Origin: a virus
Direction: 5' to 3' (one strand)
DNA: 22,514 nt
IMG/VR virus record: IMGVR_UViG_3300047470_000184
Location: 1-22,514 of that record
Position numbers and translations under genes: made by a program. Of the stretch, positions 1-6,674 are shown piece after piece. Every line of letters begins with the position of its first letter. The first letter of the stretch is position 1. The notes beneath the pieces are model-generated. The model worked only from the letters and a program-made list of their open reading frames with translations. It ran no database searches and had not been told where the DNA came from.

Positions 1-3
1 TCG

Positions 4-142
4 GCCGCCTCCCTGGAGGTCGGCGTCCGGGGTCCGCCACCACGGCCGGTGCCGGCTTATCGGGCGCCCTTTCCGGGCCGCCCGATCCGGCGCGTAGCGC
101 CTCGCGCGCCGCTGGCGCGCCCTGGCCCGCCGTCGGGCGGGC
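4..142. repeat. Cluster of consecutive GC-rich stem-loops
   Basis: Successive inverted repeats can be read directly. They are 4-12 with 15-24 (one bulged base), 61-69 with 75-84 (9 bp, one bulge at 78, loop 70-74), 89-93 with 97-101 (5 bp, loop GTA), 104-110 with 114-120 (7 bp, loop GCT), and 125-131 with 136-142 (7 bp, loop GTCG). A weaker one lies at 45-56. Such density resembles packaging or terminal regions and the palindrome-rich ends of some actinobacterial linear replicons, but function is unproven and high GC inflates chance stems. Confidence 0.55.
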
Positions 143-330
143 ACATGGTGCCCTCCGGGGGTGGAGCAGGGCATTACTCCTGCTCAGCGCGGCATGTGCA
201 GTCAGGTCTTGTGTGTGTCCACCACGGCGCTCCTGCCTCTGGACGCCTGCTGCTCGTGGTTTTGCGGGCGCTCATCTCCGCCTTCTGCGGGGAGAGTGTT
301 GCCCGCCGAGCTGACCGCTTACAAGGACTC

Positions 331-358
331 ACCGCCGCGTTCCGCGTGCGGTTTTTCT
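331..358 (+). terminator. Intrinsic (rho-independent) terminator
   Basis: ACCGC (331-335) pairs with GCGGT (348-352) and CGCG (336-339) with CGCG (343-346). This gives a 9-bp stem with one bulged T and a TTC loop, followed directly by a run of five T (352-356). No gene precedes it in the window, so it would end transcripts arriving from beyond base 1 (for example from the right end after circularisation or in a concatemer) or a short leader RNA. Confidence 0.6.
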
Positions 359-394
359 AGGGGTTCTGGAAACCAGCACTCCACTGCCCTGCAA

Positions 395-523
395 CGGGGT
401 GACCCCGGGATCAGCGGGGGATCGCGGAGCGTGCTCAACGCGACGCCGCCATTACACCAGACGCCCCGCCTCAACAAGACATCCGACACGCCGTGTTGGG
501 CAATTTTTGTAGGTTCCTACAAA
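395..523. promoter_or_regulatory. Operator-like dyads upstream of the terminase
   Basis: Three perfect dyads lie here. They are CGGGGT/ACCCCG at 395-400 and 402-407 (1-bp spacer), ACACG/CGTGT at 486-490 and 492-496, and TTTGTAGG/CCTACAAA at 506-513 and 516-523 (8-bp arms, 2-bp spacer). The last stands out because it is AT-rich in a GC-rich genome. A TTTTTGTRGG sequence is also present twice, at 504-513 and 536-545, 32 bp apart. The arrangement suits DNA-binding sites controlling the rightward terminase unit. No clear -35/-10 pair was found, although TACACT at 549-554 is -10-like. Confidence 0.4.
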
Positions 524-551
524 GACAGGTCCGCGTTTTTGTGGGACGTAC

Positions 552-577
552 ACTGCTAGCACCGAAGTGCTAGCAGT
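552..577. promoter_or_regulatory. Paired GCTAGC element, copy 1 (11-bp inverted repeat before terminase)
   Basis: ACTGCTAGCAC (552-562) and GTGCTAGCAGT (567-577) form a perfect 11-bp inverted repeat around CGAA. It contains two GCTAGC hexamers (555-560 and 569-574) 14 bp apart, the same spacing as in the copies near 3697 and 16528. As DNA it is an operator-like site. As RNA it would be an 11-bp hairpin ending 12 bases before the GTG start at 590 and just before its ribosome binding site, so it could also influence translation. Confidence 0.6.
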
Positions 578-589
578 CCAGGGGGTGCA

Positions 590-2527
590 GTGGTCGTCAA
601 GATCGTGGGTGGCTCCGCCAACTCCCGGGACCGCAGGCGGACCAAGGTGTCCGCCCACAACGCCAAGGACGTGATCCTGGCCGGCATCAAGTCCGGCCTG
701 ACGGTCAAGAGGGCGTGCGAGGCCGCGGAGCGCGGCGTGAGCACGTACGCGTACTACCGCAAGACCGACCCGAACTTCCGGGTCATGGCCGACGCCGCCC
801 TCCAGCAGCGCAGCGGGGAGAACACCTCCAAGGAGGTGCCGGACTTCCCGGAGTTCTGCGAGGAGTACCTGAACACCAAGCTGTTCTGGCACCACTTGCA
901 GTGGTACGACCTACTGGAGGGCAGGGCCCCCCGGGACCTGCACCCCAACCAGCTCTACGAGCCGCGGGACCCGGACCAGATCCTGGTCAACACCCCACCA
1001 GATCACGCGAAGAGCACCACGCTCACGATCAACTACGTGACGTGGCGGATCTGCCAGGATCCGAACGTCCGAATCCTGATCATCTCCAAGACGCAGGACA
1101 TGGCCAAGAAGTTCCTGGTGGCCATCAAGGCGCGCCTGGCGGAGAACTCCGCGTACACCAAGCTCCAGGCGGACTTCGGTCCGCCGGGAGGCTTCGCCGA
1201 GGGCGCCGCCCGCTGGGCGGCGGACGCCATCTATGTGTCCGGGCAGGACTCTGGCGAGAAGGACCCCACGGTCCAGGCCGTGGGCATCAAGGGCCACATC
1301 TACGGCTCCCGCTGCGACCTGGCCATCATGGACGACACGGTGGACCACACGAACCACCAGGACTACGAGAAGCAGATCGACTGGATCCAGAACCAGGTCT
1401 CCAGCCGCGTGGCCGACGCTGGCGGCCGGATGCTCCTGGTGGGTACCCGCATGGAGACCGTGGACCTGTACTCCGAGATCCGCAAGCCGTCCTACTACGT
1501 GGACGGCGAGTCTCCCTGGACGTACCTGAAGCAGCCAGCGGTGCTGGAGTACGCGGACGATCCGAAGGACTGGAAGACCCTATGGCCGGAGACTAACCGC
1601 CCCCCGGTGTCCATCAAGGGCCGCAAGGTCGCGGAGTCTCAGGGCTGGCCCAGGGACGGCATGTGGCCCGCGTGGCCCGGCCCGGCGCTGGCGCGCAAGC
1701 GCTCCAAGATGCGGGCGCGCAACTGGAGCATGATCTACCAGCAAGACCAGGTGGCCGACGACTCCACCTTCAAGCAGGAGGACGTGCAGGGCTGCGTGGA
1801 CCGGGCCCGCTACCCGGGCCGGCTGATGGCCGGCCAGTCCGGCCACCGCCAGCACGGCATGGAGGGCGTGACCGTCATCGCCGGGGTGGACCCGGCTGCC
1901 GCCGGGTACACGGCGATCCACGTCTGGGCCCTGGACCGCCAGACCGGTGTCCGGTGGGTGCTGGAGGTCGTGAACAAGCGCGGCATGCTGCCGCACGAGC
2001 TGCGCGAGGAGATGTTCCGCATCACCGAGCGCTACGGCGTCTCGGAGTGGCGGATCGAGAAGAACGCCTACCAGGCGTCCCTGGTCCAGGATCGCCTGAT
2101 CCGGGACCACATGAACGCCCGGGGCGTTCTGATCTCCGGGCACACCACGGATGCGAAGAAGTGGGACCCGGACTACGGCGTGGCCTCCATGGCCACGCTC
2201 TTCGAGGGCTGGCGCGATGGGCGCAACCTGATCCGTCTGCCGTCGCAGACGCAGTCCGAGCCGGTGCGGAACTTCATCGAGCAGCTGTGCTCCTGGACGC
2301 CGGAGACCAAGGGCCTGACCGACACGGTCATGGCCGCGTGGTTCGTGGAGATCCGCTGCCGGGAGCTGATGGGCAGCGGCCTGGACGGCTGGCACACCAG
2401 TGACAGCGAGTTCATGTCCGAGCGGGACCGCGAGGGCCAGATGGTCGTGGACCTGGAGATGGCCCTTCAGCAGGGCGGTATCACCGCCTGGGACGGCCGC
2501 CTCGGCGGCTTCTCCGGGCTCAACTGA
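590..2527 (+). CDS. Terminase large subunit (DNA-packaging ATPase/nuclease)
   Basis: This is the motor protein that pumps DNA into the prohead and cuts the concatemer. The 645-residue protein has an ATPase domain with a Walker A-like PPDHAKST at 136-143 and a Walker B-like DLAIMDD at 243-249. An RNase H-fold nuclease domain follows, with likely metal ligands D434 (AGVDPAAAGY), E490 (WRIEKNAYQ) and D578 (LTDTVMAAW). Residues about 20-75 look like an added helix-turn-helix segment (AGIKSGLTVKRACEAAERGV), which might serve as a small-terminase-like DNA-binding part because no separate small terminase is seen. Start GTG 590 follows AGGGGG at 580-585. The length is typical of terminases with an N-terminal extension. 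The family call is firm; the role of the extension is inference. Confidence 0.95.
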   Translation: MVVKIVGGSANSRDRRRTKVSAHNAKDVILAGIKSGLTVKRACEAAERGVSTYAYYRKTDPNFRVMADAALQQRSGENTSKEVPDFPEFCEEYLNTKLFWHHLQWYDLLEGRAPRDLHPNQLYEPRDPDQILVNTPPDHAKSTTLTINYVTWRICQDPNVRILIISKTQDMAKKFLVAIKARLAENSAYTKLQADFGPPGGFAEGAARWAADAIYVSGQDSGEKDPTVQAVGIKGHIYGSRCDLAIMDDTVDHTNHQDYEKQIDWIQNQVSSRVADAGGRMLLVGTRMETVDLYSEIRKPSYYVDGESPWTYLKQPAVLEYADDPKDWKTLWPETNRPPVSIKGRKVAESQGWPRDGMWPAWPGPALARKRSKMRARNWSMIYQQDQVADDSTFKQEDVQGCVDRARYPGRLMAGQSGHRQHGMEGVTVIAGVDPAAAGYTAIHVWALDRQTGVRWVLEVVNKRGMLPHELREEMFRITERYGVSEWRIEKNAYQASLVQDRLIRDHMNARGVLISGHTTDAKKWDPDYGVASMATLFEGWRDGRNLIRLPSQTQSEPVRNFIEQLCSWTPETKGLTDTVMAAWFVEIRCRELMGSGLDGWHTSDSEFMSERDREGQMVVDLEMALQQGGITAWDGRLGGFSGLN

Positions 2528-2539
2528 CAAGGGGACGAG

Positions 2540-2794
2540 ATGAAGTACCGCAAGAAGCCCGTCGAGATCGAGGCTGTGCAGTGGAAGGGGTGGAACACCA
2601 CCGAGGTTGCAGACCTCATGGGCGCTTCCCCGGCCTTTGGGTCAGACGGGAAAGGTCTGCACTGGGTCTCGATCGAGACCCTGGAGGGCACCATGACCGC
2701 CTCCCTTGGCGACTGGATCATCAAGGGCGTGCAGGGCGAGTTCTACCCCTGCAAGCCGGACATCTTCGCCGCCACCTATGAGGAGGTGGCCTGA
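2540..2794 (+). CDS. Small phage protein of the MKYRKKPVEIEA...GDWIIKGVQGEFYPCKP type
   Basis: An 84-residue protein of unknown function. Its start (MKYRKKPVEIEAVQW) and its end (GDWIIKGVQGEFYPCKPDIFAATYEEV) match a small protein widely present in phages and prophages, which I recall as related to the PGDYG family. It is soluble, with no membrane segment or signal peptide. AAGGGG at 2530-2535 serves as ribosome binding site for ATG 2540. Its stop overlaps the endolysin start (TGATG at 2792-2796), so the two are probably translationally coupled. The family likeness is from memory of the motif; no biochemical role is known to me. Confidence 0.85.
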   Translation: MKYRKKPVEIEAVQWKGWNTTEVADLMGASPAFGSDGKGLHWVSIETLEGTMTASLGDWIIKGVQGEFYPCKPDIFAATYEEVA

Positions 2795-3693
2795 TGGCCA
2801 CCCCCATGACGGCGGACCAGTTCCTGGCCGCCCTCCAGGCCGAAGGGCTCCACATCGTGGGCCCCGCCGGATGGCGTGACCACAACCGCGCCGGCCACGG
2901 CGGCTGGGGCCCGATGAACGGCGTGATGATCCATCACACCGGTGGCACGGCGCCGAGTGACGGCGCCCTGGTCTGGGCCGGGCGCAGTGATCTGCCCGGC
3001 CCGCTGGCGCACGGCTACCTGGACAAGACCGGCGTAGTGACCATGACGGCCAACGGCCGGGCCAACCACGCCGGAGGCGGGGATCCCTCAGTCCTGGCGG
3101 CCGTGGTGGCCGAGGCGGCCACCGTGCCGCCCACGCACTATCACGACGGCTCCTCCGGGGCCGTGGACGGCAATGCGCACTTCTACGGCCTGGAGATCTC
3201 CAATCTCGGGGACGGCAAGGACCCGTACCCGGCGGCGCAATACGACGCCGCCGTGCGCTGGGCGGCAGCCATCTGCCGCTTCCACGGCTGGTCCGCTCAC
3301 TCCGTGATCGGACACAAGGAGTGGTCCGACTGGAAGTCGGACCCCAGCTTCTCGATGAACACCTTCCGGGCCGCTGTCGCGGCCCGCCTTGCGGCGCCCG
3401 CGGGCGCTTCCACCACGGAGGACGACGTGCCCCTGACCACCGCCGACGCGGACACCATCCTGAACGTCAAGCTGGACGACCCCACCACCACCGATGATTC
3501 CCAGGTCAGCCTGCGGGCCGTGCTCTGGAGTGCCGGCGCGAACGCCTTCCAGGCGAACAACGCCGTGAAGGCGGCCCGGGGCGACATCGCCGCCCTGGCG
3601 GCGAAGGTCGACAAGATCTCGACCGGGGGCGTCGATCTGGACGCCCTGGCGGCCAAGGTGGCCGACCTGCTGGCCAAGCGCCTGGAGTCGTGA
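2794..3693 (+). CDS. Endolysin: N-acetylmuramoyl-L-alanine amidase (Amidase_2/PGRP type)
   Basis: This enzyme is predicted to cleave the amide bond between N-acetylmuramic acid and the stem peptide for host lysis. Within 299 residues the catalytic domain covers about 20-200. It has the zinc motif IHHTGG (H47, H48), NAHFYGLEISN around 128, and IGHKEWSDWKSDPS with H174 and D183 as further zinc ligands. Residues 204-299 form an Ala- and Asp-rich tail (PLTTADADTILNVKLDD, ending in a helical VDLDALAAKVADLLAKRLES) without LysM or SH3 repeats, possibly a cell-wall-targeting or oligomerising part. There is no signal peptide, so it should need a holin, yet none is adjacent. It lies between packaging and portal genes, an unusual place for a lysis gene. 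Confidence 0.92.
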   Translation: MATPMTADQFLAALQAEGLHIVGPAGWRDHNRAGHGGWGPMNGVMIHHTGGTAPSDGALVWAGRSDLPGPLAHGYLDKTGVVTMTANGRANHAGGGDPSVLAAVVAEAATVPPTHYHDGSSGAVDGNAHFYGLEISNLGDGKDPYPAAQYDAAVRWAAAICRFHGWSAHSVIGHKEWSDWKSDPSFSMNTFRAAVAARLAAPAGASTTEDDVPLTTADADTILNVKLDDPTTTDDSQVSLRAVLWSAGANAFQANNAVKAARGDIAALAAKVDKISTGGVDLDALAAKVADLLAKRLES

Positions 3694-3694
3694 T

Positions 3695-3729
3695 CTGCTA
3701 GCACATTTCTGCTAGCTACCGGGTATAAC
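3695..3729 (+). promoter_or_regulatory. Paired GCTAGC element, copy 2, with a -10-like TATAAC, before the portal gene
   Basis: GCTAGC occurs at 3697-3702 and 3711-3716, exactly 14 bp apart and in direct orientation when the flanks are considered (CTGCTAGC both times). TATAAC at 3724-3729 is a good -10-like hexamer 7 bp after the second box. No recognisable -35 is present at the right distance; the first box lies about where a -35 would be. This suggests an activator-dependent or phage-specific promoter for the portal operon. It sits in the 59-bp gap between endolysin and portal. Confidence 0.55.
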
Positions 3730-3752
3730 GGAATCAACAAGGGAGGTGCCGC

Positions 3753-5570
3753 ATGGCCGACATGGACGTGATCGCCCGGCGCGTGAGCGTGCTGCGTGCC
3801 GATCACACCGAGCGGGATGTGCGGCACCAGACCGTCTACGACGTGCGGGCCAACAAGGTGGACCGGATCCAGCCCGGCAGCCTGCCGGACGCCTGGCCCA
3901 AGCCGATCGTGGCCAACGTGATCGACACCTCCGCCCGGCAGCTCGCGGAGAACCTGGCCCCGCTCCCCTCGATCAACTGCGCCTCGGGCATCACGACTTC
4001 GGACCGGGCCAAGAAGTTCGTGGCCAAGAAGACGAAGGTCGCGTACTCGTACGTGATCGACAGCCAGCTGAAGTCCCGCATGCCGCAGGGCTGCGACTGG
4101 TACGTGACCTACGGGTCCCTGCCCGTGATCGTGGAGCCGGACTTCAAGGACGGCAAGCCGAAGATCCGGTTCGACAACCCGAAGGGCAGCTACCCGCAGT
4201 TCGACATGTGGGGCCGGGTCATCTGCTACGCCCGGGTGTACCGGGAGAAGGCGCACGAGCTGGCGGCGAAGTTCCCCGACGCCGCTGACCAGATCTACGA
4301 GCGCAACTGGGCCGGCCAGCGCATCACCTCCGACGACGCCCTGATCGAGGTCGTGAAGTACCTCGACAAGGACGTGCAGCTCCTCTACATGCCGGAGCGC
4401 AAGAATGCGGTCCTGGCCGAGACGCCGAACCTGTTCGGAAAGTGCCCGGTGGCCGTGGCGGTCAAGCCCAGCTACGACGAGCAGGACCGCGGCCAGTTCG
4501 ATGACGTGATCTACCCGCATCTTGCTCGAGCGCGCATGGCCATGTTGGCGCTCGAGGCCACGAACCAGACGGTCCGGGCGCCGCTGGCGCTCCCGACCGA
4601 CGTGCAGAAGATCTCCTTCGGCGACAACGCCGTGATCCGCACGAACTCGCCGGAGAAGATCCGGCGGGTGGGGACGGACATCCCCACCGCTGCGTTCCAG
4701 CAGGAGCAGATGCTGGCCGAAGAGGTGATGCGCGGTACGCGCACCCCGGCCAGTGCCACGGGCGACGTGAACGCCTCGATCATCACCGGGCAGGGCGTCA
4801 ATGCCCTGAACGGCGGCTATGACATCCAGATCGCCACCGGGCAGACCATCATCGGTCACGCCCTGGAGCAGGCGCTGATGCTGGCCTTCGAGATGGACGA
4901 GAAGTTCTGGCCGGATGCCGTGAAGACGGTCTCCGGCGTCATCAACGGGACGCCGTTCCAGCAGACCTACACCCCGAAGAAGGACATCGCCGGGGACTTC
5001 CGGGTCTCCGTGACGTACGGGTTCGCCAGTGGCATGAACCCCAATCAGGCGCTCGTGTTCCTGCTCCAGCTGCGCGGGGACCAGCTGGTCCCCCGGGACT
5101 TCGTCCAGCGGCAGCTGCCGATGGACGTGGATGTGAGCCAGCTCCAGATCCAGATCGATAACGAGCAGATCACGGACGCCCTGAAGCAGGGCCTGTTCGC
5201 GGAGCTGTCCAGCATCGGGATCATGGCCCAGCAGGGCATGGACCCGAGCCAGATCCTGCGCAACGGCGCACAGATCATCTCCCTGCGGGAGAAGGGCGTG
5301 CCCCTGCACGAGGCCGTCCTGAAGACCTACCAGGCTCCTCCGCCGCCGCCGTCCCCCGCGGCCGGAGGCCCTGGCGCCCCTGCGGGCGAGGGCCCCGCAG
5401 GGGCGCTTCCGGGGATGAACCCGACCACGGGCGCCCCGATGGGCGTTGCGCCCGGCCAGGCCGGGATGGGTCCCGGCGGCCGGCCTGACCTCCAGACCCT
5501 GCTGGCCAGTTTGAGTGGAAACGGACAAGCCGACCTGCGGGCCGGAGTTAAGAGGAGCGTTCCGGCATGA
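3753..5570 (+). CDS. Portal protein
   Basis: The portal is the dodecameric ring at the capsid vertex through which DNA enters and leaves. The 605-residue product lies directly after terminase and lysis genes and has the features of long portals. These are a helical N-terminus (VIDTSARQLAENLAPLP), a mixed alpha/beta core, a long helical region with HLARARMAMLALEATNQ near residue 256, and LREKGVPLHEAVLKTYQ near residue 510. The C-terminal 75 residues are Pro/Gly-rich (APPPPPSPAAGGPGAP) and probably disordered. GGGAGGTG upstream is a strong ribosome binding site for ATG 3753; ATG 3762 is a weaker alternative. The call rests on size, position and general pattern, not on a single diagnostic motif. 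A rare-codon hairpin lies at 4525-4556. Confidence 0.8.
   Translation: MADMDVIARRVSVLRADHTERDVRHQTVYDVRANKVDRIQPGSLPDAWPKPIVANVIDTSARQLAENLAPLPSINCASGITTSDRAKKFVAKKTKVAYSYVIDSQLKSRMPQGCDWYVTYGSLPVIVEPDFKDGKPKIRFDNPKGSYPQFDMWGRVICYARVYREKAHELAAKFPDAADQIYERNWAGQRITSDDALIEVVKYLDKDVQLLYMPERKNAVLAETPNLFGKCPVAVAVKPSYDEQDRGQFDDVIYPHLARARMAMLALEATNQTVRAPLALPTDVQKISFGDNAVIRTNSPEKIRRVGTDIPTAAFQQEQMLAEEVMRGTRTPASATGDVNASIITGQGVNALNGGYDIQIATGQTIIGHALEQALMLAFEMDEKFWPDAVKTVSGVINGTPFQQTYTPKKDIAGDFRVSVTYGFASGMNPNQALVFLLQLRGDQLVPRDFVQRQLPMDVDVSQLQIQIDNEQITDALKQGLFAELSSIGIMAQQGMDPSQILRNGAQIISLREKGVPLHEAVLKTYQAPPPPPSPAAGGPGAPAGEGPAGALPGMNPTTGAPMGVAPGQAGMGPGGRPDLQTLLASLSGNGQADLRAGVKRSVPA
4525..4556 (+). repeat. 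Hairpin inside the portal gene built from rare codons
   Basis: CTCGAGCGC (4525-4533) is perfectly complementary to GCGCTCGAG (4548-4556). The 14-nt loop contains the palindrome CATGGCCATG (4535-4544). The codons that create it include CTT, GCT, CGA and TTG, which are uncommon in this GC-rich gene. This suggests the nucleotide sequence itself may matter, as an RNA structure or protein-binding site. The stem is read directly; function is not known. Confidence 0.5.
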
Positions 5571-5698
5571 GCGAAAACCTGAAGTGCCGCGACTGCGGCC
5601 ACGCGGCCCCGATCATCGACGGCGTGCTGGTCCTCACGGACCACGCCGCCGACTGCGCTGGTGCCCAGCGCAAGGTCATCACCGTGGACCCCGCATGA
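5567..5698 (+). CDS. Very small putative zinc-binding protein
   Basis: A 43-residue product, MSENLKCRDCGHAA..., with C7-x2-C10 plus H12, H26 and C30 as candidate zinc ligands, so it resembles a minimal zinc ribbon or knuckle. ATG 5567 overlaps the portal stop by 4 nt (ATGA), and the next gene starts in the same way (ATGA at 5695-5698), giving a coupled chain. GAGGAG at 5553-5558 serves as ribosome binding site. There is no membrane segment. The family is not recognised; a nucleic-acid-binding or small regulatory role is only a guess from the cysteine pattern. Confidence 0.7.
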   Translation: MSENLKCRDCGHAAPIIDGVLVLTDHAADCAGAQRKVITVDPA

Positions 5699-5937
5699 GC
5701 GACTGTCAGACCTGCGGCCGGGACGACGGCCACTACATCGGCTGCGCGGAGATTGCGCAGCCCTTCGAGCTACGCAGGCGCGCTGACGCGCCAGACCCCG
5801 AAGAGCACATGGCGGAGTTGATCGAGAAGGCCGGTCAGTGCGCCTTCGGCGAATGCAAGAACCCCAAGCGCCCGAAGGGCAAGGGCCCTGCGCCCAAGTA
5901 TTGCGAAGAGCACAGCGACCCGAAGAACAGGAAGTAG
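5695..5937 (+). CDS. Small protein with two putative zinc knuckles
   Basis: An 80-residue product carrying two separate Cys/His sets. The first is C4-x2-C7 with H13 and C17; the second is C49-x4-C54 with C70-x2-H73 (KYCEEH). The second set has a Lys/Pro-rich loop (NPKRPKGKGPAPK), the look of short zinc fingers that many actinophages encode. ATG 5695 is chosen because it overlaps the preceding stop (ATGA); the same frame is open upstream, but an earlier start would overlap the portal and the 43-residue gene. Function is unknown. Tandem small Cys-rich genes within a head operon suggest either assembly cofactors or modulators of host proteins. Confidence 0.75.
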   Translation: MSDCQTCGRDDGHYIGCAEIAQPFELRRRADAPDPEEHMAELIEKAGQCAFGECKNPKRPKGKGPAPKYCEEHSDPKNRK

Positions 5938-5940
5938 ATC

Positions 5941-6171
5941 ATGGCCGACACCGGATTCACGGGCGACCCCTACCACGAGGGCGCCAGCCAGCCCATGGCG
6001 CACCTCCAGGGCGGCATGGCGGAGATCCACACCCAGATGCCGATGACCTCCGAGGCGATGACCAACCCGCGCAGCGCGGGCGTGGACAACGTCCAGCAGA
6101 CCTGGAACACCACCTCGCTGGCGCCCACCGCCGCGAACACCCCGAACAACGACTCTCACGAGGCCCGCTGA
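5941..6171 (+). CDS. Hypothetical 76-residue protein
   Basis: The product MADTGFTGDPYHEGASQ... is polar, rich in Thr, Asn, Met and Gly, and has no Cys pair, membrane helix or signal peptide. It looks partly disordered (ending TAANTPNNDSHEAR). AGGAAG at 5931-5936 precedes ATG 5941, and the gap to the preceding stop is 3 nt, so it belongs to the portal operon. It is not a family I recognise. Given its place it may be a minor virion or assembly protein. A stem-loop begins at its stop codon (6170). Confidence 0.7.
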   Translation: MADTGFTGDPYHEGASQPMAHLQGGMAEIHTQMPMTSEAMTNPRSAGVDNVQQTWNTTSLAPTAANTPNNDSHEAR

Positions 6172-6200
6172 CCTCCTAGTCAGGAGGTCTCTTAGGAGGA
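6170..6200 (+). promoter_or_regulatory. Stem-loop with anti-Shine-Dalgarno-like arm before the gene at 6204
   Basis: GACCTCCT (6170-6177) pairs perfectly with AGGAGGTC (6182-6189) around AGTC. The left arm contains ACCTCCT, identical to the anti-Shine-Dalgarno end of 16S rRNA. It could pair with AGGAGGT at 6182-6188 or, alternatively, with TAGGAGG at 6193-6199, which lies 4 nt before ATG 6204. No T-run follows, so a terminator is less likely than an RNA element affecting translation of the downstream gene. Confidence 0.5.
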
Positions 6201-6203
6201 GCG

Positions 6204-6674
6204 ATGGCCAACGGCCATGGGGGCGCACGGACCCCCAGCTCCCCCGCCCCGGTCTCCGGGCCGGGGGCTCTCAGTCGCAGGACGGATTCCGGTCCCGCGG
6301 ACCAGAAGCAGCCGGTCCGCGTCCCCACGGGCGGCGCGTACGGCGACGCCACGCAGCTACGCCAGGACCAGCAGGGTGCGCCGCTGGCCGCCTCCGGCGG
6401 CGGGGACACCCCGACCCCCGGCCTTCTGGCCGGGATGTCGCTGCCCACCGGGCCGGGCCTGGCTGCGCCCACGCAGCAGCCCGGCGTGCCCGTCACCGAC
6501 GGGGCGGCCTCGGGCCCCGGCGCGGGCCCGGAGGCCCTGGGCCTGCCGGCGCAGAAGGACCAGGACATGCAGGCCCTGGTGGCCTACCTGCCCGTGTTCG
6601 AGCACGTGGCGAACATCCCCGGCGCCAGCTCGGCGTTCCGCAACATGGTGCGGCAGATCAAGGGGAACGCGTGA
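6204..6674 (+). CDS. Hypothetical Pro/Gly/Ala-rich protein
   Basis: This 156-residue product begins MANGHGGARTPSSPAPVSGPGALSRRTD and is of low complexity to about residue 110 (many PG, AP and TP pairs), probably disordered. A folded-looking C-terminus follows (DMQALVAYLPVFEHVANIPGASSAFRNMVRQIKGNA). The opening resembles small proteins I have seen beside portal genes in other actinophages, but I know no function. Two consecutive AGGAGG sequences precede it, the nearer 4 nt before ATG 6204. It overlaps the following gene at its stop (TGATG). A virion-assembly role is a position-based guess. Confidence 0.75.
   Translation: MANGHGGARTPSSPAPVSGPGALSRRTDSGPADQKQPVRVPTGGAYGDATQLRQDQQGAPLAASGGGDTPTPGLLAGMSLPTGPGLAAPTQQPGVPVTDGAASGPGAGPEALGLPAQKDQDMQALVAYLPVFEHVANIPGASSAFRNMVRQIKGNA

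Larger units (their letters stand above)
1..589. other. Gene-free leader, possible genome end or packaging region
   Basis: No convincing gene lies here. The open frames on both strands are low-complexity, Arg/Pro/Ala-rich translations of GC-rich stem-loops, and the two longest + strand frames run across a terminator hairpin. The stretch holds a run of stem-loops (4-142), another inverted repeat (164-170 with 179-185, 7 bp, 8-nt loop), an intrinsic terminator near 331-358, and several dyads between 395 and 577. It sits directly before the terminase gene, where many phages keep their packaging site or left end. Whether base 1 is a physical genome end cannot be decided from this window. Confidence 0.6.

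Noticed and set aside
49-559. Two overlapping + strand open frames of 103 and 132 codons before the terminase
   Set aside because: Their composition is low-complexity Arg/Pro/Ala/Ser, they overlap each other in different frames, and both cross the terminator at 331-358 and the stem-loops; no good ribosome binding site was seen.
3297-5528. A 743-codon minus-strand open frame opposite the endolysin end and portal gene
   Set aside because: It is a shadow of GC-biased codons on the + strand: rich in Arg, Gly, His, Val and Leu, with no recognisable domain, and it covers a promoter gap and a well-supported portal gene.
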